Source of the DNA: Talpa occidentalis
Taxonomy: Eukaryota > Chordata > Mammalia > Eulipotyphla > Talpidae
Reading direction: 5' to 3'
DNA length: 64,000 nucleotides
Assembly (NCBI RefSeq): GCF_014898055.3
Contig: NW_023601433.1
Location: 20,697,641 to 20,761,640, forward strand
Below, piece by piece: positions 32,387 through 64,000 of the stretch. Positions within the stretch are counted from its first letter, which is position 1; each line of letters starts with the position of its first letter. Below the pieces are notes generated by a model. The model searched no databases. It saw only the letters and a program-made list of their open reading frames with translations, and was not told where the DNA came from. The position numbers were made by a program, and so were the translations under genes.

Positions 32387-33439
32387 AACCAATGTAGCCA
32401 ATGCCTAAATGTATATGGTCAGATGCAGTTACTATTTTTTAACAAAATGGGACATATGATTCCCTTAAAATATAAATATTCCTTAAGTTCTTTTAAATTA
32501 ATCCATATGTAACACTTAAAAAAAAAACATACTGTAACAAACCAGGCAGTGCTTCCTTATACACCCCTTAAAAATCCCAGGTAAACATATGGAAATCAAA
32601 TTCCAGAAAGCAACTGTTTTAGGTGGAACAGAACCATTTAAACATTCAGATTAATGGTCATTAGATTTAACACAGCAAAAATTACTTATTCATTCTGTTT
32701 ATTGGATTGAAAGGGAATACAAATGATTAAGTGCTATGCACTGACATGGAAAAGGTGTATTAAAAAAATCGCAGTAAGCAAATCAAAGTTAGTGTAGTTT
32801 CAATTGAACAAAATTTTAGACTTTTTTTACTACACATTTATAAAAGTTAACAAAAAGTTGTAAATAATTAGTAGAACAAGTGAAATAAATATCAAGAGAC
32901 CTTAAGTTTTATATGCTTTAATGAAATAAATTTAAACTACTAAATATAATCTGAGACATTAAAAAAAAAACAAACCCAAATTTAAGAACACAATCCTCTG
33001 AAATATTTAATCAGTCCATAGCAAATAGTTATTACATCCAAAAGCTCTAAGTGTTAACTAGTTTCACCACAATGCCATGTAATTCTCGACAATTTAGAAA
33101 TCTTGAGATCAACACAAGTTCTCTTCTTGATCTCTACAGCTTGGTTTGTAAGTACATACATGCTTTTGTGGATCTATTCTCCTGGCGCTACACACACACA
33201 TTTTCAAGGAGCCAATAACATTTTTCCATCTGTGCCTAAAAATGTTACAATTCAGTTTTAGCACATTGACCCTGATAATGAAAAAGTTAAAGATGGGGAC
33301 ACAATTTCAATCTTATAAAAATATACCAGTATTAACCAAACCTTAAATTCAGAGAGGGCACTTCACATGTGCACAAGACTATTAGTAAATTTGACAAGAA
33401 CCTAGAACAGCTGTTTCCAGGACATTTTATGAATTAAAC

Positions 33440-33472
33440 ACTCTCTCTCCCACACACACACCCCCCCCCCCA
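33440..33472. repeat. CA/C-rich microsatellite in WDR26 3'UTR
   Basis: Alternating CT, then CA units and a run of about ten C. Confidence 0.85.
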
Positions 33473-36400
33473 TTTTTATACTATCTGTTTTTTAAATCCA
33501 GGTTATCTGGACTAAGGAGATAGGGGATGGGTTATTTTTATAGTTTTGTTTTTGCAACTAAAGGGCAGCTACTATAACAATAGCTTAACACTGAAAAATT
33601 TCAATTAAGTTTTTCACCCTGTTTTTAGAAAGTGTCTAAGTGTAGATGCAAATTCACCTCTTCTTTTAAAGTTAGCAGTTTATATGAAATCAGACGTGGT
33701 TTTTAAAATGGAGTATTTTAGAAGCAACCCAAATGGACAGTTGCTCAAAGTCTAAATGAGAAGTAAAACTAAATCAAGATATTTATACATTTTAGAGATG
33801 GGACAAAAAGGATATTAAGAAAAATGTCTTCTTTCCTCCCCATTCAAAAGCAGCCATTCTTCTGCTGTGAAAGAAACTGACATGGATAGTTCCCTTTCAA
33901 GAGATGTAGGATACATTTACCACTGTGAGCAGAGGTGATAGGGTCAGTTCTTGTGTGCAGGAACCAACATCCTAAAAAAGAAAATTTCAAGACGGGGAAG
34001 GGAGGGACAGAAGGATTTTCTATTAATGTCATGGAATGCCACTCTAGAGGGAGAACACTCCTAATAATAAAGATCACCACATTACTACTTGTGTGACTTA
34101 AGGAAATATTGACAGATTGGACTTTCTTCCCCTTTCAACTAGCAGGTTATTTTAATTAAAGTTAGGTAATCCTTTTTTATTCTCCCACCCACTAAAATGA
34201 GTCAATTTTTAGGGATATTTGCAAATAAAAGCTCCTGTTTAAACTACTTACCTGGTTTAATAGAACACATTTGCCTGGCCAATAAGAGTAACAGAAATGT
34301 AGCTGGTATGAGTGCTAGCAAAATACAAAAACCGAAACTGAAGCCTTGTCATTCTTCCTAACCAATTCCCCACTGTCACCACCCCCAACCCAATTTTGGT
34401 AATCCCCAAATCCAACATTGTACTGTTAAGAACCACTTATTTGGAGGAAAAAGACATTTAATTTCATACTTGCTCTAGCCCTTAATTGATGATTAAATAA
34501 CAAAAAACATTTTTAAGCACATGGAAATGAGCCTACTAACCTGAATTTTGGAGCCAAAACTCTCCACTCTACTTTGATCTATGTGCAAAAAGTATTGGTA
34601 CTTTTCAATTTTTACATTTGTTAGTATCTTGTGGCTGGCTTGCTAGTATTCTCTTTTATGCCTATAGACTATAGCACTATCCGAAGTTTTCAGTTAATAG
34701 TTATGGATTAGACCATCCTATCAAATTCCTTGTACCATAAAATACTAGGTTTCTTCACCATTTACTTTACTTTTCTAGCATACTCACTGCATGACAAATG
34801 GATGAAATAGATGTTTATAGCAAATCGGCACAGCGAAGTACCAGTATGTATAGAAGCTGCCAGTTAGGACAGACCTGGAAAACAAACTCACCGAGCTGCT
34901 ATAAGAAACCTTTGCATAGTTGTTACTCCGTTTTAATGGAGTTATGTTCTTGTAAAATGTGCCTGCTTTTACTCCACCTTTTTAAAGTGTTTTAAACTGT
35001 ACTTCAGAAGCACTCTGAAACTCAGATCTAGGGGTGGTGGGATAAAATGTAGTAGAATCTGAGTGCCAAATTGCCCCTGAGTGGGCACAAATCACAGATA
35101 ATGTTACAAATGTACCATGGCACATTGTAACCAAATTCGTAAACAGCAGTGGAGTTTCTATGCCCACATTTTATTAGTGATGTTACTGTAGAGATTGGGG
35201 TGTGTTAATGGCTTCAGGGTATACATGAATCACTTAAAATATGGTTTTAACTGTACTGAGGTAAAGAGAAGTTGCCACTTAATTATATACAGTTACCAAT
35301 GAAGATTTTTATTTAAGCTTAAAGTAAAAAGTAATTTTAGTTAAGAAAAATGAAGTACCAGATAAACTGTGATATATAATTAACTCAGAAGTATCAAAAC
35401 AGGAATTCTTGATTCTCTAGGTGGTGGTTTCTGCAAAATGGAGCTTAAAGAAATCTTTTACATACCAATTTGATAAAATAATCTGCTGACCACTATCTGT
35501 CATTTTCTCTTAGGAGTTATTGGGAGACTCCGTGCTATTTTAAGGCCAATTGTGTTTTTCTTTCTTCTCTCCTTCACTGACTTTCCCATCTCTCCTTGTA
35601 GTCATCCCCTAGCCACATCTCCCAGTGGGAGTATTCCTGACATCCAAGCCTTTTTCTCTTTTTTTGCGGATCTTGAAGGAGTCTCCTCACGGTAATAGAT
35701 TATAGACTTGGCTGGGCCTAAGCAGAGTACATGACTTTCTTCACCAGAATCTTACTTTGGGGTTATTTCCACTCTTCTTTCCAACATAATAGCTGTGGTC
35801 ACCATAATTATCCTTAACTGAAAAAAGGGAGGAAATTTCAAAGGAGACTTAGTATGTTGTATTTAAGCTGTTAGGAGTTTTAAAAGCACAATGTGAATAC
35901 CAGACTGTTGGCTTATTTTAAATGTGAAATTCTTAAAAGTGCTTTTCCATGAAGGAAACCTTTCCTTAAACTCAAAAGGGAGGGGAGCAGGAAAGACTAC
36001 CCACAGCACCAGTTTAGAATGAGGTTCAGTATGGCAATATCTGAAAAACAGAAGAAATTTTTTAAAAAATTTATGTATCCCTAACTGTCAAAATATTAAG
36101 GGCAATTAAGAGAAATGACTATGAGGATTGAGACCCAGTTTAAGTGTTTGTTACCTGCTGAATTCTTCTAATAAGCTCAATTATACTATAAACTTCCAAA
36201 GTGATTATATCTGCTGATCTCTACTCTTGCTAGATCACACCAAAATGATTTCCCGGGTTGAGAACAACTTGGAACAAGCTTTGTTGAAAATTTAAACAGA
36301 CTACTGATCTCTAATGTTGTTATTTTAAAATTCTTTTTATGAATTTTGAATTTCTTCAAGATCAGGTACTGATGTTCCTTCAGGAATAAAACAAAAGGGG

Positions 36401-37273
36401 GAAAACCTTCAAAGTTTTACTCTGATTTTCCTGTGTAACGTCCTTCCAAGCACTGTTTCTGAGCATGTCTCCTGTGGTATTCCGGAAGAGCATCAGTTCT
36501 ACTGCATATCTAAGTCATAGAGGAAACTTTTTAAGCTGGTTTAAATTCCAAATGTATACAAATGAAGTCACTTTAATCCTATAAATACTTCTTAATTTAT
36601 TTTTAAAAAATTGTGCTGTTAACCCTTTTACGGGGCAACAAGCTATGTGAAAAGTACAAAACTTTTTGTCAAATGTAATATTGAGAGTGCTTTTGACATA
36701 GTTCACTAGTTTTTCATCTGATCAGTATATACTGCGCAACGGGCAAGGCTAGAATCCATGAACCAAGCTGCAAAGATCTCAAGCTAAATAAGGCGGAAAG
36801 ACTTGGAGAAACAAAAGAAGGAAATTCTTTCCTATCCAATGTATACTCTTCAGACTAATGCACTCTTTCTATCAAGCCTTCTAAACTGTTAAATAAAGTT
36901 TTCCAAACAAGCATTTAAACTTCATTACACAGAAAAGAGACAAGAATGGTATCCTGCCAGACAAAAGGCAGGAGGGAAAAAATATATATACTGAGTTCAA
37001 TGGGTAAGCCTGAATGTAGCACAGTTCTTCACAACCGATGGGGGGATAATTCAACATGGTGTCCAACAACGTTCTAACGACGTGCTTCATCTCAACTGGT
37101 TACTATGAAGCAAGATGTAAATGTTTGGCCCCAATCGGGCTTCAGAAATGGTTCTTTTTTCATGACGAGCATGTCTGTCCAGCTATCAATCATGTTTGTT
37201 TGCACCAAATCCCAAGCCATTAAAATACGACTAATTTTAAGTTAAACAGAAGTCGTCTGCTCCAAATTCGCCA

Positions 37274-57680
<20,407 letters not shown>

Positions 57681-57747
57681 TCAAAATATATTAATGAAAA
57701 ATATTAGACAACAGATAAAACTTTAGCGATCAAAAATTTTAAATCGT

Positions 57748-58024
57748 GGGCCTCCCTGGGGGCAACAAGGGGTTAAACACCTCACTATGAAGCAATCAGC
57801 AGCCTCTGCAGCACAAACGAATTTGATCCCCCGCCGCCCAGGAAGCAACCCACATGGCAAAGCAGACCTCTCCTGTCTCGCCCACTGCTCCCCTCAGCAG
57901 TGTTTCAGTCAGTCTGCCTGTTCTGTTCCCCATTCTGTCTCTGGTGAATCCTTTCACACTCCCGCATCTCTGGCCTGTACCCCAGCTCTTGTATACATAA
58001 ATAAATCAATCTTGAAAAAAAAAT
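57748..58024 (+). mobile_element. tRNA-SINE type B
   Basis: Lies about 100 bp from the acceptor side of WDR26 exon 57513-57651. Flanked by TTTAAATCGT / TTTAAATCTT. Confidence 0.9.
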
Positions 58025-58324
58025 AAAACTTTAAATCTTAAGAATGAAATTCATATTGGTTATGTTGAAAATGAAAATGTAGTATCAGTCAAGGTAATAT
58101 TAGGGGGGAATCAGTAAAATCTAATGTCTGCTTCAATTTATAATTCATTATTTCATTCCCCTTTCAAGATTAAAAAAGAAAGTACGCATCCACAGAATTT
58201 TTTGGTTTAAGTAAATTCATATAAAAATCAATAATCAGGTTTTTGTATTTGTTTTAAGTGGGCTGGCATCAGCTTGTTGTAGAAGAAATGATAGACATTT
58301 TCATTTACAGAAAAGCAACTTGGC

Positions 58325-58450
58325 ATAACAAAGAATAGGCACTGCAGTCGGATGAGTCTGGATCATAAGCTTTAATGTCTTGGGCAAGGCATGTAACATT
58401 CCCTCACGTATAAAATGGGTTAATATATAACTAGCAGGGTTCTTGTAAAA
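58325..58450 (+). mobile_element. MIR fragment
   Basis: CTTGGGCAAGGCATGTAACA, GTATAAAATGGGTTAATAT. Confidence 0.7.
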
Positions 58451-58487
58451 ATTCCTAGAATGCAACAGATATTTAAAAAAAATTGCT

Positions 58488-58790
58488 GGGCCTCCCTGGT
58501 GGCGCAGCGGTTGAGCGCCGGGTTGCGAAGCTGCCCGCAGCCTCTGCAGCGCTGGTTCGATCCCCGGCTGCTCCCCGGCCACCGGAGGAGGGTCCCACAT
58601 GGCGCACAGACCTCTCTGCCACCCGCTGCTCCCCTCAGCAGTGTGCTTCGGTCCTTCTGCCTGCTCTGCTCCCCGCTCTGGCTCTGGTGAATTCTCTCAC
58701 CCTCCCGCGCTTCTGACTGTATCCAGTGATTGTATAAATAAATAAATATAAAAATAAAATCTTAAAAAAAAAATAAATAAAAACAAAAAT
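58488..58790 (+). mobile_element. tRNA-SINE type A
   Basis: Near-consensus with a complex A-rich tail. Confidence 0.92.
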
Positions 58791-58834
58791 AACTGCTAAT
58801 ATTTTGGGGAGAGTAGTGAAGAGCTGCAATGTAG

Positions 58835-59055
58835 AATAGGGCCTGCAGTGAGAATTGAGAATCAAGGCAATAGGGTCTGACAGACTTAGGTTCAAATTGT
58901 GGCTTACTCACTAATTGTGTTACTGGGAAATTTATTTCGTCTTCCTAAACACAAATTTCCAATCATAAAGTAAATAGCACTTGCCTTACAGAATTCTTTA
59001 TAGAAGGATGAAATAAATGAACATAAAGCATTTCGCCTGAGTCTGGCTTATATAT
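58835..59055 (+). mobile_element. MIR
   Basis: GGGTCTGACAGACTTAGGTT, then a diverged core and 3' part directly after the SINE at 58488. Confidence 0.65.
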
Positions 59056-59489
59056 TAAGAGCAAAGAATGCTATGGTTTATAATTAACTTTACTAAGTTA
59101 AGAGAAATTATCACAAAAACAGGTATTCTCACTCAGCATTCACTTTTAAAATCTTGTCTATCATTTTCCAATCTCTTGTTATCAGCACTGTTTCACAACA
59201 GATGTTTCTGTAATGATGTAGTACATACCTACATTGTCCAATTTGGTAGTCCTAACCACATGAAGCTATTGTGCACTTGAAATGTGGCTAGTACACTTGA
59301 GAAACTTAATTATTAAATTTATTTGCTTAATTAAATTATTTGCTTTTATTTGCTTTTCAATTTAAAAAGTCACATGTAGTTAATGGCTAGTGTTTAGAAA
59401 GTATGACGTTACATGTTTTTTACTTTATAAAAAAATTATCTGAGCTGAGACATAATCAATGCAGTTGACATTAGGTATGTACTAGATTT

Positions 59490-59645
59490 AAAACACTGCA
59501 ACATGCTTTATATATAGTATTGCTAATTCTAAAAACTACCTCCACTTTCATGAGGCTCAAAGAGGGCAAATAACTTACCAGATATCATAAACTGATAAAC
59601 AATTGAACTAACATTTAAGTCTATGGTTGACTCCAAGGCCCGTTT
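59490..59645 (-). mobile_element. MIR fragment
   Basis: CATGAGGCTCAAAGAGGGCA, AATAACTTACCAGATATCAT on the + strand. Confidence 0.65.
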
Positions 59646-60131
59646 TTATCAAAATATCAATACAAAATTGATACTGCTGGGTAAATCAAAAATAGTCTCC
59701 TTCTATGTATAATAATAAATGATGATGTCACTTCCATGAGAAACACTTTATATCAAGGCATAAAATACAATTCAAGTGGTTAAAGTTGATCATGAATGAA
59801 AAGACAAATCTAAATCTAGCAAATTTAGATTTGCTTTAAGGAGGGACAGATTCACAATCAAAATTGTAAGAGACAAATCATCTAGTGTATTAATAATTAG
59901 TTGTTTCCAATGTCACTAATAGGTAGTTAAATTGTTACTCTTTTAGCATCACTTAAATAATAATTCTTTTCAAAGACTAATAAGCGCCCCCCCCCATTCA
60001 GTTTTTAAAATAAATTTAAAATGGTGTTAAAAAATACTATTATCTTCTCAAACAAGACTGAATAAAATGCAGCCATTTTAATCAAACATAATCTTCTATA
60101 AATATTCTGTAATAAGAACTTATAAAACTAC

Positions 60132-60182
60132 CTGTCAAAACATTCTTTTAGTGGTTGCTGGTGAAAACCCTCCACAAAATAA
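60132..60182 (-). CDS. WDR26: Candidate in-frame cassette exon of WDR26
   Basis: On the - strand a 14-base T/C tract and TTTTAAG acceptor precede 51 bp, followed by donor GTAGTT. The segment is open in the phase set by the next exon (which starts with the third base of an Arg codon). It would add 17 residues, reading YFVEGFHQQPLKECFD between the CTLH region and the first WD40 blade. I do not recall it in the canonical WDR26 protein, so it may be an alternative exon or one used in particular tissues or species. The length being an exact multiple of three and the clean splice signals are what is seen; inclusion in mRNA is inferred. Confidence 0.55.
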
Positions 60183-60248
60183 CTTAAAAGAAAAAAAAAA
60201 AAATCACTTTTCCTTTCGGGTCAAATTAAACCAAAAATTTATAAACTA

Positions 60249-60514
60249 GGGCCTCCCTGGTGGTGCAGCTGGTTGAGTGCAGCGCTGTGAAGCTGTCCGC
60301 AGCCTCTGCAGTGAGGGTTCAATTCCCGGCCAGCCAGGGAGATACCCACATGACGCCGCAGACCTCTCCTGTCTTGCCTGCTGCTCCCCTCAGCAGTGTA
60401 TTTCAGTCGTCTTCCTGTTCTGCTCCCCACTCTGTCTCTGGTGAATCCTCTCACCCTCCCACGCCTCTGGCCTGTACCCCAGTTCTTGTATAAATAAAAA
60501 TAAATCTTTAAAAA
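60249..60514 (+). mobile_element. tRNA-SINE type C, next to the candidate cassette exon
   Basis: Target duplication AAATTTATAAACTA. It starts 66 bp from the candidate exon's acceptor. Confidence 0.93.
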
Positions 60515-60757
60515 AAATTTATAAACTAACTGTGAAAAACATAAATAACAAAGTCTAATAAAATTTTTATTTCAGTGATGACCAGAATTTTTAACAGAAG
60601 TTATAGTTCATTTATTTATAATTTATTCTCCACAGAGAAGAGAAAGGCTGTTATTTAGATTTCAATGCTAAGATTTAATATCTGAAAATATTTTCTAGTT
60701 TCAATAATAAAATCTAAAGGGAGTAAAGCAGGTAATTAAAAAACAAAAAAACAAAAT

Positions 60758-61050
60758 GGGCCTCCCCAGTGGCACAGGGGTTAAACTCTTAGTGCTATCA
60801 AGCTATTGCCAGCCACTGCAGCATGAGGTAGATCCCGGCCAGAGAGCTAACCCAAATGGCACACTGGGCCTCTCCTGTCTCACCTGCTGCTCCCCTCAAC
60901 ATTTCATTTCAGTGAATCTACCTGCTCTGCTCTCCATTCTGTCTCTGGTGGATCCTCTCGCCACCCCCCCCCCCCCCAGCCCTTGCACCTCTGGCCTACA
61001 CTCCAGTTCTTATATGCATAAATAAAAACAAATAAAAGAAAAAAAAACAA
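60758..61050 (+). mobile_element. tRNA-SINE type B
   Basis: Has a run of about 14 C in the body. Confidence 0.88.
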
Positions 61051-62469
61051 ACAATAAAACTACACACAACTTTTTTTGAAGACTTCTAGGTGGGTGGGGA
61101 ATATAGGAGTTGAATAAATTCTGATTCTGTTTTCCTAGTTCAGTAATAAAAGACATACTCTCAAGACTGAATATAAAGACTCAATGCCTGACATCTCCCC
61201 CTTGCTGTCTTTAAAATTTACCCTTCATCTGAAAAATCAAGGCTGACTTCCAGTTTTCTGGCTTGGAGAAACTGGGTAGATAGTAACTTTTTACTAAAGA
61301 CAGGGAATTCAATAGGAAAAGCAGACTTTGTAGGGACAGATGACAGCGAAGTGCTATCTTTTGATATGTTGTATTTAAAGTATTTGAGCAATACCCAATT
61401 GTTACATTAAGACTTATGAAATCAATTCTGTAAGCTCTAGGATAGACCTAGAAGTCATTAGAACCAAGGAATAATACCTCAAAGGAGAAGAGTAGGATGA
61501 GAAAAGAAATAATTCTGGAACATATAAACATTAAAGGAAAAGGTAAAGAAAAGGAGCATAAGGTGTAGCCAGGAGTAAAACTAAATCTGGATTTCATTTC
61601 AAGGCAAAGTAGTCAGAGTTGTTAGAAAGGCCAAGATTTGGGCTGAAAAGCAGCCCCTGGATTTAATAAAAGAAGTTGTCCCTCTCCAAGATCGGCAACA
61701 GTTCTGGTATTGTATTGACTGTGCAAGACCAATACTATAGAAATATGAAGAGTGAAGGAAAATTAAGCATATAGGTACTATGATGGGAAGCAGGCAACTA
61801 TTTCAAGAAGTTGGCTCTAAGGGAGGTAGAGGGAAATGGTTTCTCAGAGAAACGAAGAGGCAAGATCTTGTTTTGATTTTAAAAGTTCACAGAGACGACC
61901 TTCCAATCAATGGTTATTTTTGAAGTTGAACTTTTTTCCTCTGTAAAACTTGCAAATGCTTTCCGTGCAGGTTTATAGGGGCCTGATGACCCCTGACCTG
62001 CTGATTAGAAAAAGTTAGACTATTTTCCATCATTTAGTTTCATAGGTTGGTATAGATTCTAAAGCACTCTGGAAAAATGTAGGTCACTTTTTCTCATTGA
62101 TTTTGGTTTCTAAACAGGAAGGCAAGTTCTTAACCTACTGATACCTCCTGAACCATAAAAGCTACTATAAATACCTTTCAAAGTAAGTCTATACCAGCAA
62201 TAAATTGAACCAAAAGATGATTTGGGTTCACCACTGCCTTAACTTTAACAATGACCTTAACTTCCCTAGAGGAGTTACAAAATTTGGAACTATATAGCTT
62301 TTATTCTATTATCTCCATCACTATTTGAATTTAAATGAAAAGACAAAAATTAAAGAAAATAAGAACAGCGTTAAAGAGTAAACGGAGTTAGAGGGATTTC
62401 TTTTCTTTTTTTTCAATTTTTTAAAACAGATTTATTTATTTTTTAAAATACTTTATTTTATATATATAT

Positions 62470-62735
62470 ATATTTTTTAAGATATATTTATTCATTTATA
62501 CAAGCACTGGGATACAGTCAGAAGTGCGGGAGGGTGAGAGAATTCACCAGAGCCAGAGTGGAGAGCAGAACAGGCAGACTGATGAAGTGCACTGCTGAGG
62601 GGAGCAGTGGGCGGCAGGAGAGGTCTGCATGCCATGTGAGACCCTCACCCGGTGGCCGGGGATAGAACCGGCGCTGCAGAGGCTGTGGGCAGCTTTGCAA
62701 CCCAGCGCTCAACCGCTGCGCCACCGGGGAGGCCC
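62470..62735 (-). mobile_element. tRNA-SINE type A inserted in the tail of another SINE
   Basis: Sits between the body of the next SINE and its displaced T-rich tail (62403-62469). Confidence 0.9.
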
Positions 62736-63029
62736 AAGATTTATTTATTTTTATACAAGAGCTGGGGTCTCTGTATTGTACCCCAATCTGTACTGGGGTA
62801 CAGACCAGAGGCGTGGGAGGGTGAGAGGATTCACTAGAGACAGAGCTGGGAGCAGAACAGGCAGACGACTGAAATACACTGCTGAGGGGAGAAGCAGGCG
62901 TGACAGGAGAGGTCTGCCACGCCATGTGGAAATCTCCCTGGCTGGCCAGGAATTGAACCCACACTGCAGAGGCTGGGGACAGCTTCACAGTGCTGCGCTC
63001 AACCCGCTGCGCCACTGGGGAGGCCCCTA
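62736..63029 (-). mobile_element. tRNA-SINE type C, older host copy
   Basis: The outer target duplication AGAGGGATTTCT (62391 and 63032) belongs to this copy. A short internal duplication of CTGGGGT...TACTGGGGTACAG is present. Confidence 0.88.
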
Positions 63030-63409
63030 AAGAGGGATTTCTAATTATTTTATTTTCCAACATTTTAGGCACGCACCAAAATTATGTGTACCTGAAAAAA
63101 TATCTTAAAGTACAGGTTAATAATGTGCATATACATATTTATATTTAATAGACATGGTTATCTAGAAGTTCCTCATTTTTCCAAAGCCTCATACTTACAT
63201 ACCTCTGTCTTTCCTATTCATTCTACTTTCATTAGTTCTTTGGTCTCTGGCAAAAAAAAAAAAATCAAACACCTATATTACAACTGCTCATATCTGGTTT
63301 ACCTTCCTGGATTGTGAAAGATTTCACAATTTGCTTTTCTGTATATTAAAAACTAAAGCTCTATTATAAATTTGGAAAGTAGGGACATTTTTACTCAAAC
63401 TACTCTTTT

Positions 63410-63698
63410 TTTTTAAAATTATCTTTTTTTTTTTTTTTTAATTTTAAAGATTTATTTATTTATTTATACAAGCACTGGGTACAGTCAGAAGTGCAGGAGG
63501 GTGAGAGAATTCACCAGAGCCAGAGTGGAGAGCAGAACAGGCAGAAGGACCGAAGTACACTGCTGAGCAGCGGGCGGCAGGAGAGGTCTGAGCTCCATGT
63601 GGGACCCTCGCCCGGCGGCCGGGGATCAAACTGGCACTGCCGAGGCTGCGGGCAGCTTCGCAGCCCAGCGCTCAACTGCTGTGCCACCGGGGAGGCCC
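63410..63698 (-). mobile_element. tRNA-SINE type A
   Basis: Target duplication TACTCAAACTACTCTT. Confidence 0.93.
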
Positions 63699-64000
63699 TA
63701 CTCAAACTACTCTTAAGATCAACAGAGAAGCGTGAATTTTTGAAAGATAAATTATGTACATGGGTAGGTATAATAACAAGACCCAAAACAGAAAGTGAAT
63801 GTCTACTATTATAATCATTTTTAGTTTAGAGGGCATCTTCTATGAAAGAGGAGACCTTTTTGTTGAAAAAAGTATTTCAATGATCATAAAGGCAGAAAAT
63901 AATTTGGGCCTGGTTAAAATAGTGATTATGTCCAGAAAAATTCACTAAGTGTTCTCTGGCACCCACAAACAATAGCAGTTACAAGTCTTTAAAAAATTTT

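Larger units (their letters stand above)
32360..37273 (-). other. WDR26: WDR26 3'UTR
   Basis: About 4.9 kb of AT-rich sequence following the stop codon. It has no SINE, L1 or other young repeat, in contrast to every neighbouring interval of this size. Such exclusion fits constraint on a long 3'UTR. The distal end is placed at the AATAAA on the - strand at 32386-32381, followed by a GT-rich GTTGTTTG about 15 bases further. A CA/C-rich microsatellite lies at 33440-33472. Confidence 0.75.
60183..64000 (-). other. WDR26 intron, running past the window end
   Basis: Five SINEs. I searched for the CTLH-region exons expected upstream and saw none, so they lie beyond 64000. 61060-62400 is unassigned. 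Confidence 0.75.

Noticed and set aside
61060..62400. Search for WDR26 CTLH/LisH exons
   Set aside because: No open segment with splice sites matching the expected protein was found; these exons lie outside the window.

Overview
The window is nuclear DNA from a placental mammal. Coding sequence is a small fraction, split into short exons with GT-AG introns. Ancient mammal-wide repeats (MIR, L2, old L1) are scattered through it. About 60 copies of one tRNA-derived SINE family dominate the repeat content. That SINE has an A box, a B box, and a tail of AATAAAT repeats followed by TCTTT and poly(A). I see no Alu, rodent B1/B2, carnivore CAN, ruminant or whale CHR/Bov, horse ERE or vespertilionid VES consensus, so the species belongs to a lineage with its own young tRNA SINE. 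I cannot name the species from sequence alone.

Two protein genes are present and point toward each other (tail to tail). CNIH4 (cornichon homologue 4, an ER export cargo receptor) is complete on the + strand: five exons from 4688 to 21738, 139 codons plus stop, with a CpG-island promoter carrying two ZNF143/THAP11-type sites. WDR26 (WD-repeat subunit of the CTLH/GID ubiquitin ligase) lies on the - strand. Its last eight constitutive coding exons (57651 down to 37274) encode the whole seven-bladed WD40 propeller. A SINE-free 3'UTR of about 4.9 kb follows, down to a likely poly(A) signal near 32381. The LisH/CTLH part and the promoter of WDR26 lie beyond position 64000. A 51-bp open segment with good splice sites at 60132-60182 looks like an in-frame cassette exon of WDR26.

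Layout: 1-4440 is upstream intergenic DNA with a truncated L1 and SINEs. 4450-5240 is the CNIH4 CpG island. 4688-21738 is CNIH4 with SINE-rich introns. 22044-31980 is the intergenic interval between the two 3' ends; it holds a nested L1/SINE/solo-LTR stack and an inverted duplication built into a SINE. 32360-37273 is the WDR26 3'UTR. 37274-64000 is the rest of WDR26, with SINEs and old L1, MIR and L2 in the introns. No rRNA, functional tRNA, CRISPR or prokaryotic features are present.

The most unusual material is in the retroposon layer. There is a tRNA-only short form of the SINE with a fixed 3' junction; a SINE subfamily with a shared extra tail; SINE copies that carry unique 3' sequence between two A-tracts (3' transduction-like); repeated back-to-back insertion at the same target; a solo LTR inside a SINE inside an L1; and a 142-bp inverted templated insertion replacing the middle of a SINE. 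Terms used below: type A is the GC-rich SINE form ('gttgagcgctgggttgcgaagctgcc' class head, CTTCGGTCC body), type B has the 'caaggggttaag' head, and type C is intermediate. Interspersed-repeat boundaries are read by eye and may be off by several bases.
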